Shown: positions 24,073 to 32,741 of the stretch, one piece after another
Layout: each line of letters opens with the position of its first letter
How positions within the stretch are numbered: position 1 is the first letter of the stretch
Assembly (NCBI RefSeq): GCF_017308075.1
Contig: NZ_JAFKFX010000030.1
Location: 1-64,000 of the forward strand
Length of the DNA stretch: 64,000 nucleotides
From: Allobosea sp.
GTDB taxonomy: Bacteria > Pseudomonadota > Alphaproteobacteria > Rhizobiales > Beijerinckiaceae
Reading direction: 5' to 3'
Program-made: the position numbers and the translations under genes
Notes under the pieces: generated by a model
What the model was told of the DNA's origin: nothing
The model's input: the letters and a program-made list of their open reading frames with translations, nothing else
The model's database searches: none

Positions 24073-24522
24073 ATGACCCTCACCTTGATCGCCGATGCGC
24101 TGGTCGCCTGCCTGCTCGTCGCCACCATCATCACCTGCTATGTCCTCGCCAAGCGAATCGAACGCCTGAAGGCCGATGAAAGCTCGATGCGACAGACCAT
24201 CGGCGCGCTGATCGCCGCCACCGACACCGCCGAGCGCGCCATTGCCGGGCTGAAGCTGACTCTCGGCGACTGCGACCGCACTCTGGCCGAGCGCCTGCGC
24301 ACGGCCGAGCGCTATGCCGCCGACCTCGCCGCCCAGATCGAAGCCGGGCAAACCGTGATGGACCGCATCGGCCAGATCGTCGGCGCCGCGACCCTGGTCG
24401 CGCCCAAGGCCGAGCCGCAGCCCGCCGAGACGCCGACCGTCTCGCGCATGGCGAGCGCCGCCGATGCCGCTGCCGCGATCCGCGCCCGCGCTGCGCGCAG
24501 ACTCGAAGGCCAGGCTGCGTGA
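24073..24522 (+). CDS. DUF6468-type flagellar-locus membrane protein
   Basis: An ATG at 24073 gives 149 residues. One N-terminal membrane segment (LTLIADALVACLLVATIITCYVLAKRI) is followed by an Ala/Glu/Arg-rich coiled region (about residues 35-95) and a flexible C-terminus. This is the conserved but uncharacterised protein that follows fliM in many Hyphomicrobiales. Its stop overlaps the motE-like start by 4 bp (GTGA), so it is tightly coupled to the motor genes. Function unknown; a motor or basal-body role is inferred from synteny. Confidence 0.75.
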   Translation: MTLTLIADALVACLLVATIITCYVLAKRIERLKADESSMRQTIGALIAATDTAERAIAGLKLTLGDCDRTLAERLRTAERYAADLAAQIEAGQTVMDRIGQIVGAATLVAPKAEPQPAETPTVSRMASAADAAAAIRARAARRLEGQAA

Positions 24523-25340
24523 TCCAGTCGCCCCGCCTGATTCCAGCGGTCATCCTCGGCGCCATGGGCCTCCTGGCGCTGAAGCTGCTCGCCTGGACGG
24601 CGGAGCCCTCGCCCGGCCCGACATCCGCGAGCCAGCAGGCCGTGGCGGACAAGCCCGCGGCCGAGAAGGAAGTCTGGGGCCTGGCCAAGATCATCGCCCG
24701 TGCCCATGCACCCGACACTTTCCTCGACCCCATGGTCACCGGCACCATCGACCCGCCCGAGCCCAAGCTGTCGCCCCAGGAGCAGGCGAGGCGCGACGCC
24801 GCCGCCACTGCCAACCCCAGCAACAAGGCCGGGCTGATGAACGGGACGGCACAGCCCGTCTCGGCCTCCGAGCGGGCCCTGCTCGAACGCCTCAGCAAGC
24901 GCCGCGAGGAGATCGAGGCGCGCATGCGCGAGCTCGACATGCGCGAGAAGCTGCTCGACAACGCCGAGAAGAAGCTGGGCGGCCGGGTCGAGGACCTGAA
25001 GACGCTCGAGGAGAAGGTCGAGGGGCCGAAGAAGAAGGACGGCGAGGAGAGCCAGGCGATCAAGAACCTGGTGATCATGTACGAGACGATGAAGCCCAAG
25101 GACGCCGCCCGCGTCTTCGACCGGCTGTCGCTCGACGTGATGGTCCCGGTCGTCCAGCAGATGAACCCGCGCAAGATGTCCGACGTGCTCGCCGCGATGT
25201 CGCCGGAAGCGGCGGAGCGCCTGACCGTCGCGCTCTCCCTGCGCGGCCGCGCCACCGGCGCCGAGCGGGCCGCTGCGGCGGCGCCCGCGGGACCGGCCGG
25301 GAACGAATTGCCGGCGATCGAGCCCGCCCGGCGCCGCTGA
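24519..25340 (+). CDS. motE: MotE-like flagellar protein (MgtE-N-type C-terminal domain)
   Basis: The 273-residue protein has an N-terminal membrane or signal segment (residues 5-25), a disordered Pro-rich part, and a coiled coil rich in Glu/Arg/Lys (about residues 115-165: ERLSKRREEIEARMRELDMREKLL). A C-terminal MgtE-N-like module follows (MYETMKPKDAARVFDRLSLDVMVPVVQQMNPRKMSDVLAAMSPEAAERLTVAL). In Sinorhizobium MotE is described as a periplasmic chaperone for the motor protein MotC. The start is a GTG overlapping the preceding stop. It closes the fliL operon. Confidence 0.82.
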   Translation: MIQSPRLIPAVILGAMGLLALKLLAWTAEPSPGPTSASQQAVADKPAAEKEVWGLAKIIARAHAPDTFLDPMVTGTIDPPEPKLSPQEQARRDAAATANPSNKAGLMNGTAQPVSASERALLERLSKRREEIEARMRELDMREKLLDNAEKKLGGRVEDLKTLEEKVEGPKKKDGEESQAIKNLVIMYETMKPKDAARVFDRLSLDVMVPVVQQMNPRKMSDVLAAMSPEAAERLTVALSLRGRATGAERAAAAAPAGPAGNELPAIEPARRR

Positions 25341-25368
25341 GCGTCCGCGTCCCGGGCGGCCGCGCCGC

Positions 25369-26334
25369 CTATTGCTGAACGGTGATGCCGTTCTCCTTGA
25401 TGATCGTCGCATAGGTCGTGACATAGCGGTCGATCACGGCCTCGAACTCGGCACCGGGCCGCGCCAGCACGGTGAAGCTCAGGGCCTGCAGCCGTTCCTT
25501 GACCTCCGGCCGCGCGAGCGCGGCGAGCCAGGCGCGCTCCAGCGCCTCGCGCGCCGGCGCCGGCGTGTCGCGGCGCACCACGACGCCGAACCAGCTATCC
25601 GAGAGAAGGTCCGGCAAGCCGAGCTCCGCGAAGGTCGGGACATCCGGCAACTCGGGCACGCGCTTGTCGGCGGTGACGGCGAGCGCCGTGAGCTTGCCCT
25701 CCGCGATCGGCTGGACGACGTCCGGCAGGTTGCTGAGCGCGAAGTCGATCCGGCCGGCATAGAGGTCGACGAAAAGCTGCGCCGTGCCGTTATAGGGGAC
25801 GTGGACGGCCTTGCCCCCGGCGAGGCGCAGGAAATGCTCGGCGCCGAGATGGGGCGAGGTGCCGATTCCCGGCGAGCCATAGCTCGCTCCGGCGCCGGCA
25901 TCGCGCAGGCGCGCCAGGAAGCCCTGCCAGTCGACCTTCAGCGAGGGAGCGACCGTCAGCACATGCGGCACCACCGTCGCCTGGACCAGCGGGGCGAAGG
26001 CACGCTGCCAGTCCGCCGTGCGTGTCCGCAGCGTGATGTTCGCCGCGAAGCTGTTGGCGATCATCAGCATGGTGTGGCCGTCGGCCGGCGATTTCAGCGT
26101 CTCAGCGCCGGCGATGACGGTCGCAGCGCCGGCGATGTTCTCGATCACCACGCTCTGACCCAGCGCGTTCTTGAGGCTCTCCTGGACCAGACGAGCGACC
26201 GGGTCCATCGCCGTGCCGGCAGTGAACGGCAGGATGAGCCGCACCGGCCGGGTCGGTTTCCAGGCGCTTTGCGCCCTGGCGAGACTCGGCAGGGCCAGCC
26301 CTGCGAGAAGAAGCGCACGTCGATCAAGCAGCAT
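25369..26334 (-). CDS. Tripartite tricarboxylate transporter receptor (Bug family) binding protein
   Basis: The 321-residue protein has a signal peptide (MLLDRRALLLAGLALPSLARA, with a twin-arginine-like DRRALLLAG start) and the Bug core: PTRPVRLILPFTAGTAMDPVARLVQESLKNALGQSVVIENIAGAATV, SYGSPGIGTSPHLGAEHFLRLAG and VPYNGTAQLFVDLYAGRIDF. It converges on motE with 28 bp between. No TctAB partner lies nearby. It may be cotranscribed with the RidA-like gene 165 bp upstream. The ligand is unknown. Confidence 0.87.
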   Translation of the reverse strand: MLLDRRALLLAGLALPSLARAQSAWKPTRPVRLILPFTAGTAMDPVARLVQESLKNALGQSVVIENIAGAATVIAGAETLKSPADGHTMLMIANSFAANITLRTRTADWQRAFAPLVQATVVPHVLTVAPSLKVDWQGFLARLRDAGAGASYGSPGIGTSPHLGAEHFLRLAGGKAVHVPYNGTAQLFVDLYAGRIDFALSNLPDVVQPIAEGKLTALAVTADKRVPELPDVPTFAELGLPDLLSDSWFGVVVRRDTPAPAREALERAWLAALARPEVKERLQALSFTVLARPGAEFEAVIDRYVTTYATIIKENGITVQQ

Positions 26335-26498
26335 CGATTTCCTCCGGGCAGAAACTCACAAAAAAAGCGCCTCGCGGCCTCGCCGAGGCCGGTCTGGCCA
26401 TGTCGATCCCGCGGCGGCGCCGACGCCACCCATCTGCGAGGATGCATCCACGTCTCATCCGTTCCCGTTCCGGCAACGCATGAGACGCGGGCAGGCCT

Positions 26499-27260
26499 TC
26501 AGAGCTGCGTATCAATCACGATCTCTCGCGACAGGCCGCGCACATCCATCTCGTAATCGAGCACCGCCACCGGCGGCCGCGAGAAATGCCAGACCAGATC
26601 AGCGCCGCTCCCCGTCACCAGGGCCAGCACGTCCGCCAGCAACGGATGGATGTCCTGCGCCGTGTAGACGTTGACCGTCATGGCGTCCCGCCATGTCCGG
26701 CCAAGTCCGGCGAGGCGCCGCTCCATCTCGCCCATCACCCATTCCGCCTTGGCCCTGACGCCCTCGGGCGAGACATCGCCGAGCCGGATCGTGCCCTCGG
26801 CATAGCTGGCGGCGCCCTCCGGGGCCTCGCCGCTGCCGGCCACGATGAAGCTCGGGCGCGCCGCGGCGTCGGGAACGGTATAGCTGAAGGCATGCAGCGA
26901 GACCGTCTCGGGCTTGCCGAGCTCCGGGCAGATATTGGTCCGCGCGACCGGGTTGACCTTGCCCTGAAGCAGGCCCCACTGCTCGAGCCGCGAGGCATAG
27001 ACCTTGTTCAGCGCCGCAAAGCCCGCCTCGGAGAACGGCTCGGGCGAGCGCAGCTCGCAGGAGCAGAACGCCGTCAGCGGCCTGCCGATCCGCTTCAGAT
27101 GGGCTTCGATCGCCGCCAGGCCCTGCTCCAGCGGAAGCGGCGCGGACAGGCGCGCCCTCTCGATCCGGAAGCCCGGCTCGGCCACGACGCCGCCGGAATA
27201 CTGGAACACCGCCGGAATGAACCGGTAGCTGCCGTCTTGACTGGATTGGGTCGAATACAT
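26499..27260 (-). CDS. RidA-superfamily-like protein of unknown function
   Basis: The 253-residue cytoplasmic protein has a C-terminal half (EWVMGEMERRLAGLGRTWRDAMTVNVYTAQDIHPLLADVL) resembling the YjgF/RidA fold, in which an MTVNVYT-like strand follows a helix. The N-terminal half contains two Cys (FCSCELRSPEPFSEAGF) and is unlike classical RidA. It could be a deaminase-like or ligand-binding member. I do not recognise a named family. It is divergent from the LysR regulator at 27410 and is its probable target. Confidence 0.6.
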   Translation of the reverse strand: MYSTQSSQDGSYRFIPAVFQYSGGVVAEPGFRIERARLSAPLPLEQGLAAIEAHLKRIGRPLTAFCSCELRSPEPFSEAGFAALNKVYASRLEQWGLLQGKVNPVARTNICPELGKPETVSLHAFSYTVPDAAARPSFIVAGSGEAPEGAASYAEGTIRLGDVSPEGVRAKAEWVMGEMERRLAGLGRTWRDAMTVNVYTAQDIHPLLADVLALVTGSGADLVWHFSRPPVAVLDYEMDVRGLSREIVIDTQL

Positions 27261-27409
27261 CGGATCGGCTCCTCGTCACGCTCTGGCATTTTTTTAAGAG
27301 ACCGGCCGAGCGCTCAGCCAGATCGGAATCGCAGAACGAGCGTTGCCGACCCGGCAACGCTGCTCTAGCCTTCGGAGCGGCTGGTGGTCGGGCCGCAAGG
27401 CTCCCTCCA

Positions 27410-28330
27410 ATGTCCCTCACCCGATACAGATACTTCGCCGCCGTCGCCGATCATGGCTCGGTCCGTGAAGCGGCTGACGCGCTGCGTGTCGCCCCGTCGG
27501 CGGTCAGCCGCCAGATCGCCGGCCTCGAGGAGGAATACAGCGCAGCCCTTTTCGAACGCCGGGCGCGCGGCATGCGCCTGACCACGGCCGGCGCCGCGGT
27601 GCTGGAAACGGCGCGCACCGTCCTGAACTGCGTCCAGCGGGCCCGTTCGACCATCGAGGAGCTGCAGGGCATCAAGCGTGGCCATGTCCGGGCCTGGACC
27701 GTCGAGGGCGCGATCGACGACTTCTTCTATCCCGCTTTGGCGCGTTTTTCCGAAGCGCATCCTTCGGTGGGCTTCGAGGTGATGATCGCAAGCTCGGACC
27801 AGCTCGTGCAGCGCCTCCTGCATGACGAGGCCGACCTGGTGGTGGCGTTCAACCCGACGCTGCATCGCAGTGTCGCATCGCTGGCGGAAATCGCCGACCC
27901 GCTGGTCGTGGCCGTCCGCCCCGGCGATGCCTTCGCAACGCGCTGCTCGGCGACCATCGCCGAGATCGGCGCGCTGCGTCTGGCCCTGCCCGACCGGACC
28001 TTCGGCATCAGGCGCCTCGTCGACGACGTCGCCGCGGCGACCGGCATCGAGCTGAAGCCGGCGCTGGTCACGAACTCGATCGAGTCGTTGCGTTGCTTCG
28101 CCCGGGCCGGCATGGGCGCCAGCGTCGTGACGAGCTTCTCGATCCAGCGCGACGTCGCCGAGGGGCGCCTGATCGGCATCCCGATCCAGGGGCGCAATCT
28201 ACAGCGGGCCTGCGTCAAGATCTGCGTGCGGAAAGGCCGGAACCTGCCACCGGCGGTACGGGCGCTGGCAAGGCATCTGGCCCGCAGCGCGCGCGACTAC
28301 ACCTCGCGGAAATACGAGAGCACGCCCTGA
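27410..28330 (+). CDS. LysR-family transcriptional regulator
   Basis: The 306-residue protein has an N-terminal HTH (RYRYFAAVADHGSVREAADALRVAPSAVSRQIAGLEEEYSAALFERRARGMRLTTAG) followed by a periplasmic-binding-protein-like effector domain (about residues 90-295). It is transcribed away from the RidA-like and Bug genes with a 149-bp intergenic region, the standard LysR arrangement. It probably activates those genes in response to a small molecule. HTH placement and length are normal. Confidence 0.92.
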   Translation: MSLTRYRYFAAVADHGSVREAADALRVAPSAVSRQIAGLEEEYSAALFERRARGMRLTTAGAAVLETARTVLNCVQRARSTIEELQGIKRGHVRAWTVEGAIDDFFYPALARFSEAHPSVGFEVMIASSDQLVQRLLHDEADLVVAFNPTLHRSVASLAEIADPLVVAVRPGDAFATRCSATIAEIGALRLALPDRTFGIRRLVDDVAAATGIELKPALVTNSIESLRCFARAGMGASVVTSFSIQRDVAEGRLIGIPIQGRNLQRACVKICVRKGRNLPPAVRALARHLARSARDYTSRKYESTP

Positions 28331-28564
28331 CGACGACCGGCGGCTGGGGCGCCGGCGGCGGTCGCAGCCCCGTGCCCTGCAAGAGGCCGTGGCGTAACGG
28401 CCGATGAGCCGAGCCGAGTCGCTTGATTTGCGCTTCTCGGATTTTTCCGACAGACTGCCCAGACCTCGCCGACCCATGAGGACGCTTAGCTTAGCCGAAG
28501 ATACCGGCACAATTCGCGTCGCGTTCTCCGCCGTTGCCTTGGCAACATGCGCAGGAGAAGAGGG

Positions 28565-29014
28565 ATGAGAGCAGTCAATCGAGCTATCGAGATCGCGGCC
28601 AAGGCGCACTCTGGTCAGCAGGACAGGACGGGCATGCCTTTCATCGCCCATCCCATGCGGGTCATGGCGGGCTTTCTCTTCGCAGGACACGAGCAGCTGG
28701 CCGTGATCGCCGCTCTGCACGACGTCGTCAGGAGCACCGATTGGACACTCGGACGACTGGCCGATGAGGGCTATTCGGTGAAGACGGTCGAGGCGATCGC
28801 CTCGCTCATGCGCGCCGAAGAGGAGGAGTATCTCGCCTATGTCGAACGCGCGACGGCCAATCCGCTTGCGCGCCTCGTGATGGAAGCGGATGTCAGGGAC
28901 CAGAGCGACGAGGTCCGCCTCTCGAAACTGCCGCAGACGGCACAAGCCCGCCTTCGCCGGGAATATGGCGAAGCTCTGGATCTGATTGCCGGAGCACCGC
29001 TCGTCAAGACCTGA
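28565..29014 (+). CDS. Degenerate SpoT/MESH1-like HD-domain protein
   Basis: An ATG at 28565 with AGGAGAAGAGGG before it gives 149 residues. The layout matches small (p)ppGpp hydrolase-type HD proteins: AAKAHSGQQDRTGMPFIAHPMRV, then AALHDVVRSTDWTLGRLADEGYS and VMEADVRDQSDEVRLSKL. The metal-binding H...HD...D residues are kept. The catalytic Glu-Asp after HD(T/V)V is Arg-Ser here, and the Asn of the DN motif is Gln. Hydrolase activity on ppGpp is therefore doubtful. It is a single gene between a LysR regulator and the TPR gene. Confidence 0.72.
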   Translation: MRAVNRAIEIAAKAHSGQQDRTGMPFIAHPMRVMAGFLFAGHEQLAVIAALHDVVRSTDWTLGRLADEGYSVKTVEAIASLMRAEEEEYLAYVERATANPLARLVMEADVRDQSDEVRLSKLPQTAQARLRREYGEALDLIAGAPLVKT

Positions 29015-29110
29015 TCAGCCAGCCGACGGTTCGGCAAACCGGGTCGGGCGACGATGCCTGCGCATTGTAAGGATCCACCGCCCTCCCCGCGCATCCCTTG
29101 CCGGCGCCCC

Positions 29111-29126
29111 TTAACCGCCCGTTATC
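29111..29126. promoter_or_regulatory. CtrA-like box before the large TPR gene
   Basis: TTAA-CCGCCCG-TTATCC at 29111-29127 has one mismatch to TTAA-N7-TTAAC. It lies 70-85 bp upstream of the start at 29196, the same distance as the box before fliL. This supports coregulation with flagellar genes. Inferred. Confidence 0.5.
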
Positions 29127-29195
29127 CTTGACGGGCTAGCGTCGCCCCCGGGGTGGAGCGTTGTTTCCATGCCCGTCTGGTCGCGTTGGGGTTGA

Positions 29196-32100
29196 GTGGC
29201 AGTCTTGCGTATCCTGCGGTCCCTGAGCTTCGGCATCGGTCTGGCGGCGATGAGCCTTGCGCTCGGCCAGAGCCAGTCGGCCCTGGCCGCCAATGCCGAA
29301 CTGCGTGGCGAGGCGATGCAGGCCGGCTTCGGTCGCCTCGCCTTCACCTTCGACGAGCCGGTCACGACCCGGGCGCGCGTCTCCAACGGCGTGCTGGTCG
29401 TCGGCTTCAGCCAACCGGTGAAGGTCGACCCCAGCCGTATTTCCAGGGAACTCCCGGCCTATGTCTCGCTGGCGCGGGTCGATCCGGATGGCCGGGGCCT
29501 GCGCTTCGCACTCGCCAAGACCTATCGCGCCAACCTGCTCGAAGCGGGCGACCGCGCCTTCATCGACCTCCTGCCCGAGAACTGGGTCGGGCAATTGCCG
29601 GGCCTGCCGCCCGAAGTCCTCGCCGAGCTGACCAAGCGCCTCCGCCTCGCCGAATCCCGGGCACGCGATACCGCCCGCGCCCCGGCGCCGGAGCCGAAGC
29701 CGCTCGGCTTCCGCAGCGTGCGCCTGCCGACGCTCGACCGGCTGATGTTCAACGCGCCTGCCGAGGCGCAACTGACCCCCCGGCTCGACAATGGCCAGCT
29801 GACGCTGGCCTTCGACCAGCCGCTGCAGCTCGAGGCAGGGAAGATCCGTTCGCTGCTGCCGGCGGGCTTCACGCTGGAAAGCGCCGGGAACGAAGGCGGC
29901 GGCACCGAGCTCGTCTTCAGCGTTCCCAAGGAACGCGAGCTGCGCAGCTTTCGCGAGGACCATGGCTGGACCGTCGATCTCGCGCACCCGGCAGCGGCGA
30001 CGGCACTGACGCTGTCGGCCCTGGAGGCCGGCACTGCCGCCCGCGGTTCGCAGCCGGCCGCGCCGCCGCAGGCAGCGGCCGTGCAACCGAAGGCAGCGCC
30101 CGCGAGTGCGGCCGCCACTCCCGCGACCCCGCTGGCGGCACCCGCTGCCCCTGCAGCCCCTGCGCCAGTCGCGGCTCCGGCTGCGGTCGACCCGGCCCCG
30201 CGGGACATTATCGTCAGCTCCGTCGCCAATGGCGATGGTGGCCGCCTCGATTTCCGCTTCTCCCGCCCCACCGGCGCCGCTGCCTTCGCCGAGCCCGGAC
30301 TGGTGACGCTCGTCTTCGACACCCGCGACACGCTCGATCCCGATCGGCTGAAAGGCCTGCTCCCCGCCTTCATCCGCGACGTCACGGTGACGCGGGAGGC
30401 CAAGATCACCGTGCTGCGCCTGCGCACCCGCAGCCAGCAGATCACCCGTCTTTCCGATGACGGCGCGAGCTGGTCGCTCTCCTTCGGCGAAAAGCTCGGC
30501 AAGCCGGCCTCGGCTCTGGCGCCGCGGCGCGAAACCGATGAGCGCGGCGAGACCGTGATGGCCGTCCCGGTTCCCGGCATGACCGGCGTGCACTGGCTCG
30601 AGAATCGTGACGGCGGCGCGCCAATGGCGGTCGCGACCGCGCTCGGCCCGACCCGAGCCGTCCCCAAGCCTTATCGTTTCGTCGAATTCGGCCTGCCTCA
30701 GACCGCCCATGGCATCGCCATCAGCGCGCTGGCGGACGACGTCATGGTCAGGGCCGGCACGGACGAGGTGGAGATCGCTCGCAATGGCGGCCTCGTCGTC
30801 AGCCTCGATGCCGACAAGCCGAACGAGCCGGAAAAGAAGGCGACCGACAGCGCCGCCGCACCGCTACTCGACGCGCAACGCTGGTCGAGCCTGCGCACCG
30901 ACGACGTGCGCGCGCGGACCCAGGAGCTGCTGCGCGACGTCGCCGATGCCTCGCGCGGCCGCAAGTCGGAAGCCCGGTTGGCCCTGGCCCGTTTCCTCGT
31001 CGCCAACGAGATGCTGCCCGAGGCGGCCGGCCCGCTCAACGCCCTTCTCGCCGATGACCCTGCGATGCGCGGCAACCGCGAGGCGCTTTTCCTCAAGGGC
31101 GTGATCGCCACGCAGATGCACCGCCATGCCGAGGCGCTGAAGGCCTTCGACGCCGGCCCGATCAAGGAAGAGGCCGAAATCGGCCTCTGGCGGGCACTGG
31201 TCGAGCAGCGACTCGGCCGCAACGCTCCGGCCCTCGCCGGCTTCCGGCGGGCCGAGACGATACTCGACGGTTATCCGCCCGATCTGCAGGCGCAGTTCCG
31301 CCCGGCCATGGCCCGCGCCGCACTCGCCATGCAGGACACGCTGGTGGCCGAGCGCCAGATCGCCCATCTCGCCGAGCTGTCGGCGAGCCTGGTCCCGGCC
31401 GAGGACCTCGCACTGCTGCAGGCCATGCTCGACGACGCCAGCGGGCGACCGGAAGCGGCGCTCAACGGCTATCGTGCGCTTTTCGAGGCCGTCAGCCGGC
31501 CGGTCGCCGCCGAGGCGCAATTGCGCGCCGTCAGGCTCGCCCGCGCCGAGAAGCGGCCGGAGCTCTCGGTCGACGAGGCGGCGGCCCGGCTGGAGACCGT
31601 CTCGGCGATCTGGCGCGGCGGCGAGATCGAGATCGAGGCCCTGGCCGAACTCGGGCGCATCTATGCCCAGCAGCAGCGCTGGCGCGACGCCTTCCAGATC
31701 GCCCGGAGGGCGAACGAGAATTTCCCCGATCATCCCGCGACCCGCCTGCTGCACGACGAGACCGCCCAGCGCTTCGAGGCGCTGTTCAGCGATCCCGACA
31801 TCGAGAAGCTGCCACGCCTCGAGGCGCTGGCGCTGTTCTACGACTTCAAGGAATTCCTGCCGGTCGGCCGGCGCGGCGACGAGATCACCCGGCTGCTCGC
31901 CGACAGGCTGGTCGAACTCGATCTGCTCGATCAGGCCGGCGACATCCTGCACTACCAGATGGAGAAGCGCCTGAACGGCGCCGCGCGCTCCACCGTCGCT
32001 GCCCGCCTCGCCATGATCCGGCTGATGAACCGCAGGCCGGCGGAGGCGCTGCAGGCCCTGGTTTCGACCCGCCTCGCCGAGCTGCCCGGCGACGTCAAGC

Positions 32101-32630
32101 GCGCCCGCCTGCTGCTCGAGGCCAAGGCGCTCTCCGATCTCTCGCGCACCGACCAGGCGCTTGACCTACTGGAAGGCGAGAGTGGGCCGGAGGTCGACCG
32201 GCTGCACGCCGACATTCTGTGGAACGGCCGCCGCTGGCGCGAGGCCGGCGAGGCGCTGGAACGCATCCTCGGCGAAAGCTGGCGCGGCGAGGCTCCGCTA
32301 GGCGACGGCGAACGCGGCGACGCGATGCGCGCCGCCATCGCCTATGCCATGTCCGACGAGGCGCTATCGCTCGACCGCCTGCGCACCAAATTCGCCGGCA
32401 AAATGGCCCAAAGCCCCGACGCCCGGCTGTTCGCCTTCGTCACCGGGGCGAGCCGCGCCAGCGCGGCCGACATCCGCGAGGTCGCGCGCTCTGCCGCCGG
32501 CTCCGACACGATGCAGGATTTCCTGAAGGCCTATCGCAAACGCTATCCGGCATTTTCCAGCGCGGTCCGCGACAAGCCCCAGGCCGACGACGCGGACGCG
32601 CCGCCGCCGCCCCGCCCCGGCCAGGGCTGA
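29196..32630 (+). CDS. Large exported TPR-repeat protein in the flagellar locus
   Basis: This 1144-residue protein starts at a GTG and has a signal peptide (LSFGIGLAAMSLALGQSQSALA). Residues about 35-265 form a beta-rich region with repeated GRLAFTFDEP/VVGFSQPV/GQLTLAFDQP-like strands. Residues 267-335 are an Ala/Pro linker. A third beta unit follows (GGRLDFRFSRPTGAAAFAEPGLVTLVFD). From about residue 565 to 1120 there is a helical array of TPR-like repeats (LALARFLVANEMLPEAAGPLNALLADDP and similar). I do not recognise a named family. Its position between motE and fliP and its CtrA-like box suggest a periplasmic motor or basal-body scaffold, comparable in design to PflA or in role to MotC. Confidence 0.8.
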   Translation: MAVLRILRSLSFGIGLAAMSLALGQSQSALAANAELRGEAMQAGFGRLAFTFDEPVTTRARVSNGVLVVGFSQPVKVDPSRISRELPAYVSLARVDPDGRGLRFALAKTYRANLLEAGDRAFIDLLPENWVGQLPGLPPEVLAELTKRLRLAESRARDTARAPAPEPKPLGFRSVRLPTLDRLMFNAPAEAQLTPRLDNGQLTLAFDQPLQLEAGKIRSLLPAGFTLESAGNEGGGTELVFSVPKERELRSFREDHGWTVDLAHPAAATALTLSALEAGTAARGSQPAAPPQAAAVQPKAAPASAAATPATPLAAPAAPAAPAPVAAPAAVDPAPRDIIVSSVANGDGGRLDFRFSRPTGAAAFAEPGLVTLVFDTRDTLDPDRLKGLLPAFIRDVTVTREAKITVLRLRTRSQQITRLSDDGASWSLSFGEKLGKPASALAPRRETDERGETVMAVPVPGMTGVHWLENRDGGAPMAVATALGPTRAVPKPYRFVEFGLPQTAHGIAISALADDVMVRAGTDEVEIARNGGLVVSLDADKPNEPEKKATDSAAAPLLDAQRWSSLRTDDVRARTQELLRDVADASRGRKSEARLALARFLVANEMLPEAAGPLNALLADDPAMRGNREALFLKGVIATQMHRHAEALKAFDAGPIKEEAEIGLWRALVEQRLGRNAPALAGFRRAETILDGYPPDLQAQFRPAMARAALAMQDTLVAERQIAHLAELSASLVPAEDLALLQAMLDDASGRPEAALNGYRALFEAVSRPVAAEAQLRAVRLARAEKRPELSVDEAAARLETVSAIWRGGEIEIEALAELGRIYAQQQRWRDAFQIARRANENFPDHPATRLLHDETAQRFEALFSDPDIEKLPRLEALALFYDFKEFLPVGRRGDEITRLLADRLVELDLLDQAGDILHYQMEKRLNGAARSTVAARLAMIRLMNRRPAEALQALVSTRLAELPGDVKRARLLLEAKALSDLSRTDQALDLLEGESGPEVDRLHADILWNGRRWREAGEALERILGESWRGEAPLGDGERGDAMRAAIAYAMSDEALSLDRLRTKFAGKMAQSPDARLFAFVTGASRASAADIREVARSAAGSDTMQDFLKAYRKRYPAFSSAVRDKPQADDADAPPPPRPGQG

Positions 32631-32658
32631 ACGCGCACGCCACTGAAACACCACCGCA

Positions 32659-32699
32659 CCGTCATTCCGGCTCGCCCTGCGGGCGCCCTGGAACGACGG
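32659..32699. terminator. Imperfect bidirectional hairpin between convergent TPR gene and fliP
   Basis: CCGTCATTCC (32659-32668) pairs with GGAACGACGG (32690-32699) with one mismatch, enclosing a GCCC/GGGC inner stem (32674-32684). It lies after the TPR gene stop and before the fliP stop on the other strand. CGTCATTCC...GGAACGACG elements are common Rhizobiales intergenic palindromes that can terminate transcription. Confidence 0.5.
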
Positions 32700-32741
32700 C
32701 GTGGTTCGGGCGCAAACCGAAAAAGCGCGCGGCCGAACCGA

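Noticed and set aside
29136-30710. 524-codon antisense frame opposite the TPR gene
   Set aside because: Low-complexity Arg/Gly/Gln-rich product with no domains. It is a shadow of a high-GC coding sequence.
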